Positions 1 through 3,985 of a DNA stretch of 7,067 nucleotides are shown here, one piece after another. The stretch's first letter is position 1. Each line of letters opens with the position of its first letter. The notes below the pieces were generated by a model that was given only the letters and a program-made list of their open reading frames with translations, was not told the origin of the DNA and made no database searches. The DNA comes from Chroococcidiopsidaceae cyanobacterium CP_BM_RX_35 (GTDB lineage: Bacteria > Cyanobacteriota > Cyanobacteriia > Cyanobacteriales > Chroococcidiopsidaceae): contig JAFAVL010000182.1 of NCBI GenBank assembly GCA_019242465.1, positions 1 through 7,067 of the forward strand. Direction: 5' to 3'. Made by a program: the position numbers and the translations under genes.

Positions 1-102
1 CATCGCAATATTCAGATGCACTGGCACTTCAGCCCTGAGCAGCAGCAAGTGTTGCAGCGATACTATGACGCCAATCAATTGTTGGAGGGAAAAGCTGTCT
101 AG
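1..102 (+). CDS. C-terminal tail of a probable NACHT-domain NTPase (5' end outside window)
   Basis: Frame 1 is open from the first base to TAG at 100-102 and gives 33 residues, including HWHFSPEQQQVLQRYYDANQ. From memory of the family, the segment with a Trp-x-Phe-Ser start and a Tyr-Tyr-Asp-Ala-Asn-x-Leu-Leu motif resembles the helical C-terminal region of cyanobacterial NACHT NTPases, which are STAND-type signalling ATPases. No NTPase motif is visible because the body of the gene lies upstream. In the proteins I recall, the sequence continues after the Leu-Leu with a Cys-containing segment; here it ends a few residues later (EGKAV, stop), so the end may be truncated. The gene converges on the next one with only 13 bp between the two stop codons and no hairpin terminator there. 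The reading frame is fairly certain; the family call is tentative. Confidence 0.45.
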   Translation, partial: HRNIQMHWHFSPEQQQVLQRYYDANQLLEGKAV

Positions 103-115
103 GCAAAACTGACTG

Positions 116-487
116 CTAATCACTTGTATCTGGTGTTTCGTGGGAGCTTGAGATTTTTAGGAATTCTTTTGTAGCTGCAATATGCTCTTCAATAGCCTTA
201 ATCTCCTGAGAGACCATTTGGGTAAACACTTCGGTTGATTTTGTCTGTTCGAGTTGATTAGCTAATTCTTTGGCTGCTACTACATTTTGTTGTATAGCTT
301 GTCCGTGTTTCTTGATTGACTGCCCTGCTTGAATAGCTGATTCACTTTGCCCAGTAACCGCCTGCCCTTGTTCCTCTACTTGCAAACCATGTTTTTCTGA
401 CTTTTCTAAATGCTGCTGAGTCAGCTGGATAGTTGACTCTGAGATTTTATGCCCTGATTCGTCCTGCATTTTTTCTTCCGGCTCCAT
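116..487 (-). CDS. Small Gln/Glu-rich helical (coiled-coil-like) hypothetical protein
   Basis: This is 123 codons from ATG (485-487) to TAG (116-118). I do not recognise the family. The product is hydrophilic, rich in Gln, Glu, Lys, Ser and Ala, has no Cys or Trp, and has no signal peptide or membrane segment from this start. The middle (about residues 33-80) carries recurring Gly-Gln units (EEQGQAVTGQ, then AIQAGQ, then KKHGQAI), as expected of a long amphipathic helix or coiled coil. A second helical stretch (ELANQLEQ to AATKEFL) precedes a polar tail rich in Ser, Thr and Asp. No good ribosome binding site precedes this ATG. The same frame stays open upstream to a TTG at 547, which would add 20 hydrophobic residues, but the more convincing start is an ATG at 598 reached only through two frame changes (see 488-598). 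The protein may therefore be an N-terminally broken remnant. It is the last gene of the minus-strand block behind the kinase and WD40 ORFs. Confidence 0.5.
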   Translation of the reverse strand: MEPEEKMQDESGHKISESTIQLTQQHLEKSEKHGLQVEEQGQAVTGQSESAIQAGQSIKKHGQAIQQNVVAAKELANQLEQTKSTEVFTQMVSQEIKAIEEHIAATKEFLKISSSHETPDTSD

Positions 488-598
488 TGAGTTTTCTAAA
501 TTTGGTGACTGCCTTAGCAAACTTAGCCTGATTATCAGTAAATACAACCTTCAGAACGGCTAACTTTGCTTCTGACTAGTTAACTCATCAGCACTCAT
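488..598 (-). pseudogene. Probable original 5' end of the coiled-coil gene, split by two frame changes
   Basis: An ATG at 598-596 overlaps the WD40 stop (ATGA, 598-595) and follows AGAGGA at 606-601. It opens MSADELTSQKQS and stops at TAG 562-560. The next minus-strand frame, from 575 to about 498, reads protein-like sequence (SEAKLAVLKVVF, then QAKFAKAVTKF) with no start codon of its own. The original frame resumes at about 496 with ENSMEPEEK, the beginning of the downstream CDS. Restoring one base near 577 and removing one near 497 would join all three pieces into a protein of about 157 residues. The frames and the ATGA overlap are seen directly; that they were once one gene is inference. 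Sequencing error is an alternative to true decay. Confidence 0.4.
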
Positions 599-1239
599 CT
601 TCCTCTGACAAGAGTTTGTCGATTGGCGCTGATAGCTATAGATTTAACGCAGAGTGAATGTCCAACTAACGTTTGGATTTCTTGACCAGTTGTTAGATCC
701 CAGGTTTGAATTAGGCCATCTTCAGCACTGCTGGCTAAGGACTGCTCATCTGGGCTGAATGCAACAGACCAAAATTCCCCTCTTTTGATAGCGTGAATTT
801 TGTGTCTTGTCTTGCAGTCCCAGACTTTAAGTACATCGATACTAACATAAGCTAGAGTTTGACCATCTGGGCTGATGGCTAAGGAGCGACCATTGCAGTT
901 TGATTCAGCAATGAGACCGATTTCTTGCACTTTCCTTAAATCCCAAATTTTTATAGTCTTGTCATAACTGCTGCTAGCAAGTGTTTGTCCGTCCCGACTG
1001 ATGGCAAGAAATGTAATTGTGGCTATATGAGCTTTGAAGGTGAGCTTTTGCTTGAGAGTCTCTAGATCACAGACTTTAATTATCCCTTTTACATTGCTGG
1101 CTAAGGTCCGTCCCTCAGCACTAAGGGTCACGCAACCCACGGACAAAGGTAAGCTGCCTTGAGCCAAGATAGAGATCTTCTGCCCGATCTTCAAGTCCCA
1201 CACGATCGTTCTATCCCTGCTACTATACCATTTCTCCAA
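595..1239 (-). CDS. WD40-repeat protein, short and probably truncated
   Basis: The 214-residue ORF consists almost wholly of WD40 blades, which form beta-propeller platforms for protein contacts. Recognisable blade ends are VWDL (residues 13-16), VCDL (56-59, Trp replaced by Cys), IWDL (98-101), VWDC (139-142) and TWDL (179-182). They alternate with LAISRDGQTLAS-type strands (from about 78, 120 and 159) and a last partial blade, SIAISANRQTL. A closed propeller usually has seven blades; here about four are complete, with partial ones at each end. The first codon is TTG inside a blade, an in-frame TAG lies 12 bases upstream, and there is no ATG anywhere in the frame, so the N-terminus appears lost. 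The stop overlaps an ATG (ATGA) of the following small gene. It lies 98 bp behind the kinase on the same strand. Kinase-WD40 pairs and fusions are common in cyanobacteria, so it may be a former partner of the kinase or a fragment of a larger propeller gene. Confidence 0.7.
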   Translation of the reverse strand: MEKWYSSRDRTIVWDLKIGQKISILAQGSLPLSVGCVTLSAEGRTLASNVKGIIKVCDLETLKQKLTFKAHIATITFLAISRDGQTLASSSYDKTIKIWDLRKVQEIGLIAESNCNGRSLAISPDGQTLAYVSIDVLKVWDCKTRHKIHAIKRGEFWSVAFSPDEQSLASSAEDGLIQTWDLTTGQEIQTLVGHSLCVKSIAISANRQTLVRGR

Positions 1240-1337
1240 AAACCTGCACTATTTAGAAGCTTGAAACCTATATTACGCTTGCAGTTTAGATTAGCAAAAA
1301 TTATCACTGCTCCAACGGGAGAGCCCTAAAGATTTAT

Positions 1338-3077
1338 CTAAATGCTATTATCGACATGCTTCGACCACTGATTGCTCAGCGTCTGAGCTTCTTGACAAAG
1401 CGGGCTATTTTCAGGAATTTTTTTAGCTGCGGTGATCGCCTCTATGAAGTCTTTCCCTACTGCTAATTGCTTGGCATGTTCCAACTGACAGTCATTTAGA
1501 AGCGATTGAGCATTAGCGTACAGGCTTGAATCCTGTCCAACTGTTTCTGCTTTGGTAACACAATCCTCATATTTTCCCTGAGTCTTCAAGTTTTGAATCT
1601 CCTCCACAACTGATGTTTCACGGAGCTGCAATTGAAAATATGCATAGATTCCACCCATCACAGCTATCCCAATTGCAAAGCCCATACTAAGAGGCAGCAG
1701 GAGCCGAGTCAGAAAAATGCGAGATGCCTGTTGAGATGCTTCTGGCATTTGAGTGATAGTGACATCTGGCGCCCTTCGTTCTGGTGTACCAGGGTTCTGG
1801 GCAATGGTCACGTCTGGTACTCGCTGTCGCGGTACAGCAGAGTTCTGTGCAATGGTTGAGTCTGGAATTTTCTGTTTGGCTGCCAGCGGGCGATTAATAG
1901 TGCTGTCGTTTGAACCTTGCTCAGCAGACGGAGCTTGAAAAATTGTAGCGTCAGGTACTTCCTGTTTAGCCGCCAATGGGCGATTGACTGTGTCATCTTC
2001 CAAGCCTCGCTCAGCTTGCAGAGGAGGCTGAAAAATCGTGTCATTGGGCACTCTAGGTTGCGCAGCCAGCGGACGATTGACGGTATCGTCAATCGAGCCT
2101 TGTTTCGAAGCTGGAGTCCGAAGACCATTGCTATTGCTAACTTCACACATAGCAGCGGCTTGCAATGCTCGATGCAACTCGTCTACAGACACAAAGCGCT
2201 CGTTCGGTGCCTTTTGTAAACACCGCATCACCACTGCCTCTAGTTCTGGTGATAGCTGCTCCAAGCCTGGTTGCGATCGCAGTGGCACGGGTGGCTTAGA
2301 TGCATGGGCTCTAGCCCACGCCACTCCGGTTGTACTGCGACCACTTGTCCTAAAGCCGAATGGATCAGAACCACTGAGCATTTCGTAGAGAATGATACCC
2401 AAGCTGTAGATATCTGCTCGTCCGTCTATGTCCTTCGCTACTCCAAACTGCTCAGGCGATGCATAACGAAATGTCCCAAGAAATGTACGGGTGAGATTTG
2501 TCTTCTCAGCTTCGCCACGAATTTTAGCAATGCCGAAATCCAGCACTTTCACCAACTCTCCCAGTGTGGTGGACACCAGAAATATGTTGTCTGGTTTCAA
2601 ATCCCGATGGATAACTTTAATCTTGCCACTCACGACTGCGCCATCTCGCCATAAGGTAACACCTTCATGCGCTAAGCGTAGCCCCTGGCAAACCTGGCTA
2701 ATAATCCTCACTGTGCGCTTGACTGTGAGCCGCCTCTCTTGCCGCAACAGTTGTCCTAGCGTTTGTCCGTGGAGATATTCCATCACGTAGAACGGATATC
2801 CTTCAGGGGTGACTGCATAATCGTTGACTTCAACTATGTGGTCACTTTTAAGAGCAGCACACACAGCCACTTCACGTTCAAAGCGCTTCCTTAGTTCCTC
2901 CGATCCAAAAAGAGCATCTTTAATTAGCTTTAATGCCACCTGCTTACCTAGCAAGGTATCCGTTGCCAGGAAAACATCTCCCATACCGCCCTTACCTAAA
3001 CGCTGTTCTAGACGGTAGCGTTGGCGATCAACCACTAAGCGACCGCTCCAAGAATCTGATATGTTTGGGGAGGTCAT
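1338..3077 (-). CDS. Hanks-type serine/threonine protein kinase with one transmembrane helix
   Basis: This 579-residue protein should phosphorylate Ser/Thr on target proteins and on itself. The kinase domain spans about residues 21-305: glycine loop GKGGMGDV (28-35), VALK with catalytic Lys50, helix-C Glu69, HRDLKPDN (157-164, catalytic Asp159), DFG (180-182), activation-loop threonines 193, 196, 198 and 202, then ASPEQ (206-210), DIYSLG (222-227) and Arg294. The loop before HRD is extended (TLWRDGAVV), as I recall for a cyanobacterial subfamily. A low-complexity linker (about 311-450) carries eight DxT[IV]-like motifs. One membrane helix lies at about 459-481, so the last roughly 98 residues should face the periplasm. 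They look like helical repeats ending in EAQTLSNQW and contain Cys506, Cys530 and Cys561. The start is fixed because TAG directly precedes the ATG; no clear ribosome binding site is present. It heads a same-strand block with the WD40 ORF and diverges from the Uma2 gene. Its substrate is unknown. Confidence 0.93.
   Translation of the reverse strand: MTSPNISDSWSGRLVVDRQRYRLEQRLGKGGMGDVFLATDTLLGKQVALKLIKDALFGSEELRKRFEREVAVCAALKSDHIVEVNDYAVTPEGYPFYVMEYLHGQTLGQLLRQERRLTVKRTVRIISQVCQGLRLAHEGVTLWRDGAVVSGKIKVIHRDLKPDNIFLVSTTLGELVKVLDFGIAKIRGEAEKTNLTRTFLGTFRYASPEQFGVAKDIDGRADIYSLGIILYEMLSGSDPFGFRTSGRSTTGVAWARAHASKPPVPLRSQPGLEQLSPELEAVVMRCLQKAPNERFVSVDELHRALQAAAMCEVSNSNGLRTPASKQGSIDDTVNRPLAAQPRVPNDTIFQPPLQAERGLEDDTVNRPLAAKQEVPDATIFQAPSAEQGSNDSTINRPLAAKQKIPDSTIAQNSAVPRQRVPDVTIAQNPGTPERRAPDVTITQMPEASQQASRIFLTRLLLPLSMGFAIGIAVMGGIYAYFQLQLRETSVVEEIQNLKTQGKYEDCVTKAETVGQDSSLYANAQSLLNDCQLEHAKQLAVGKDFIEAITAAKKIPENSPLCQEAQTLSNQWSKHVDNSI
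1743..2099 (-). repeat. Tandem repeats coding the kinase linker (eight DxT[IV]-like motifs)
   Basis: This stretch encodes residues 327-445 of the kinase. Threonines 332, 347, 363, 378, 393, 408, 424 and 440 recur every 15-16 residues in the form D/N-x-T-I/V or D-T-I/V, usually with Pro nearby. Higher-order units of about 31 residues are visible for the first three copies (DTVNRPLAA at 331 and 362, STINRPLAA at 392), each followed by a P-x-x-T-I half-unit (for example VPDATIFQ). The last two copies keep only the PDVTI half. The repeat is evident at DNA level too, as recurring CGATTGAC/CGATTAAT blocks on the + strand. Repetition is seen directly; a role as phospho-acceptor array is inference. 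Confidence 0.85.
2273..2280. repeat. HIP1 octamer (GCGATCGC)
   Basis: This is an exact copy of the highly iterated palindrome of cyanobacteria, located inside the kinase coding sequence. It supports a cyanobacterial origin. Confidence 0.85.
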
Positions 3078-3132
3078 CTAGCAGAAAGTCCGCTCTACCT
3101 AAATCAGAATGGGGAATACGATTCGCCCCAGG

Positions 3133-3198
3133 TTACCATTCCGTGACGGAAGCGTAAATATTGGGTTTACCCTTGGTACTAATGCCTGCTGTCTCCAT
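3133..3198 (-). CDS. Possible 21-codon small ORF upstream of the kinase
   Basis: ATG at 3198-3196 follows a purine-rich GAGGGAAGGG and opens a 21-residue frame (METAGISTKGK, then NIYASVTEW) ending in TAA at 3135-3133, 55 bp before the kinase ATG. Composition and codon choice are protein-like (AAG GGT AAA CCC AAT ATT TAC). I recognise no family. The purine block touches the ATG, which is too close for a normal ribosome binding site, and ORFs of this length arise by chance. It could be a leader peptide or the scrap of an older gene. Confidence 0.2.
   Translation of the reverse strand: METAGISTKGKPNIYASVTEW
3139..3151. promoter_or_regulatory. 13-bp inverted repeat in the divergent intergenic region
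   Basis: TTCCGT-G-ACGGAA is a perfect palindrome with 6-bp arms and one central base, placed between the divergent kinase and Uma2 genes. On the + strand it lies between a weak -35-like TTACCA (3133-3138) and a weak -10-like TAAATA (3155-3160), an arrangement that would suit an operator. Both promoter boxes are poor matches to consensus, so the regulatory role is only a suggestion. Confidence 0.25.
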
Positions 3199-3208
3199 CC
3201 CTTCCCTC

Positions 3209-3214
3209 AAGGAG
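3209..3214 (+). promoter_or_regulatory. Ribosome binding site of the Uma2-family gene
   Basis: AAGGAG lies 7 bases before the ATG at 3222. It is one of the few strong Shine-Dalgarno sequences in the window and fixes the start of this gene. Confidence 0.7.
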
Positions 3215-3221
3215 AAGTCAA

Positions 3222-3797
3222 ATGATCGCTCTGACTCTCAATCTGGATACCATTGTGCAACTCACTGATGATGCCTTCTATGCTCTGTGCCGAGCCAACC
3301 CAGAAATTAAGTTTGAACGCACTAGCGTTGGAGAACTGCTCGTCATGCCACCAACAGGCGGAGAAACTGGAAGACGTAATTCAGAATTAACTTTTCAACT
3401 TCAAGCTTGGAATCGTCAGTATCAACTGGGGGTTGCATTTGACTCTAGTACTATGTTCCAGCTTGCAAATGGGGCTTATCGTTCTCCTGACGCTGCTTGG
3501 ATTGTGTTGGAACGTTGGGAAGCTCTCAGTCCTAAAGAACGAGAAGCATTCCCACCAATCTGCCCAGATTTTGTAGTTGAGTTGCGTTCGCCTAGCGACA
3601 GCCTAAAAACGCTTCAAAATAAGATGCAGGAGTATATAGACAATGGCGCACACTTGGGTTGGCTACTCGATCCACAAACAAAGCAGGTAGAAATTTACCG
3701 TCAAGGACAAGATAAGGAGGTTTTGTCAGCCCCTACTAGCTTATCTGGAGAAGATATACTTCCAGGATTTGTGCTGGACTTAAGAGGAATCCTTTAA
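3222..3797 (+). CDS. Uma2-family endonuclease-like protein (DUF820, PD-(D/E)XK fold)
   Basis: The 191 residues match the usual length (about 180-200) of Uma2/DUF820 proteins, which are strongly expanded in cyanobacteria and are predicted restriction-endonuclease-like nucleases of unknown biological role. Family features in order: an N-terminal helix region (LTDDAFYALCRANP), FERTSVGELLVMPPTGG (31-47) with Glu32, the strand SPDAAW (88-93) with Asp90, PDFVVELRSPSDS (115-127) with Asp116 and Glu120 and Arg122 in the place often held by Lys, NKMQEYIDNGAHLGWLLDP (133-151), and the typical ending LPGFVLDL. The active-site Asp and Glu are present, so the fold should be intact and possibly active. The start has a good ribosome binding site. 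The gene diverges from the kinase, and no terminator hairpin is seen after it. Members are often scattered singly, so its neighbours say little about function. Confidence 0.88.
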   Translation: MIALTLNLDTIVQLTDDAFYALCRANPEIKFERTSVGELLVMPPTGGETGRRNSELTFQLQAWNRQYQLGVAFDSSTMFQLANGAYRSPDAAWIVLERWEALSPKEREAFPPICPDFVVELRSPSDSLKTLQNKMQEYIDNGAHLGWLLDPQTKQVEIYRQGQDKEVLSAPTSLSGEDILPGFVLDLRGIL

Positions 3798-3914
3798 TGC
3801 TCACGCACCGACATCGAGGTTGATGACAAGATGATTGTTAAAGGTTGCTATGTGGGTCGTATCAAGCAGTATGATGCCCCAATTAAAGTTAACGATGCAA
3901 GCACCCACAGTTAG
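3798..3914 (+). pseudogene. Coding-like scrap after the Uma2 gene; possible 27-codon ORF from 3831
   Basis: Directly after the Uma2 stop, and in the same frame, 38 codons stay open to TAG at 3912-3914. They read protein-like sequence (TDIEVDDKMIVKGCYVG, then RIKQYDAPIKVND). The only in-frame ATG is at 3831, giving 27 residues, with a GAGG 11 bases upstream. I do not recognise the family. The Uma2 protein already ends in its usual way, so a read-through extension seems unlikely. It looks like the 3' end of a gene whose front has been lost, or a short unannotated peptide. Confidence 0.25.
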
Positions 3915-3950
3915 TGGCATTCTACCGAGAGCTGTTGCAAGATATGAGAA

Positions 3951-3978
3951 ACTAATGACCAATTGCTAACAGCTAATC
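3951..3978 (+). repeat. Four degenerate heptads upstream of the oxoprolinase
   Basis: ACTAATG, ACCAATT, GCTAACA and GCTAATC follow each other without gaps and fit [AG]C[TC]AA[TC]N. This resembles the short heptanucleotide repeats (STRR type) known from filamentous cyanobacteria; TGACCAA, the reverse complement of one described heptad (TTGGTCA), occurs at 3956-3962. The array ends 7 bases before the oxoprolinase ATG, where a ribosome binding site would normally be. Confidence 0.5.
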
Positions 3979-3985
3979 GCTTTTT

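Noticed and set aside
103..115. Shared terminator between the two convergent genes
   Set aside because: There are only 13 bases between the stop codons, and no inverted repeat or T run is visible.
488..547. TTG at 547 as start of the small gene, adding a hydrophobic leader (LLIIRLSLL)
   Set aside because: The adjacent AGG directly abuts the TTG. The competing frame over the same bases looks more protein-like, so the hydrophobic stretch is probably a frame artefact.
1240..1337. Promoter between the kinase and the WD40 ORF (TTGCTA, 16 bases, TAATAT on the minus strand)
   Set aside because: The match to consensus is weak (4 of 6 in the -10 box) in an AT-rich spacer. No missing WD40 blade or convincing start was found there in any frame either.
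1808..2146. 112-codon minus-strand frame overlapping the kinase linker
   Set aside because: It is an alternative frame of the tandem-repeat region; its own repetition merely mirrors the linker repeats.
1632..3018. Several + strand open frames of 60-127 codons
   Set aside because: All lie opposite the kinase, whose motifs are unambiguous. The products are Ser/Arg/Cys-rich shadow translations.
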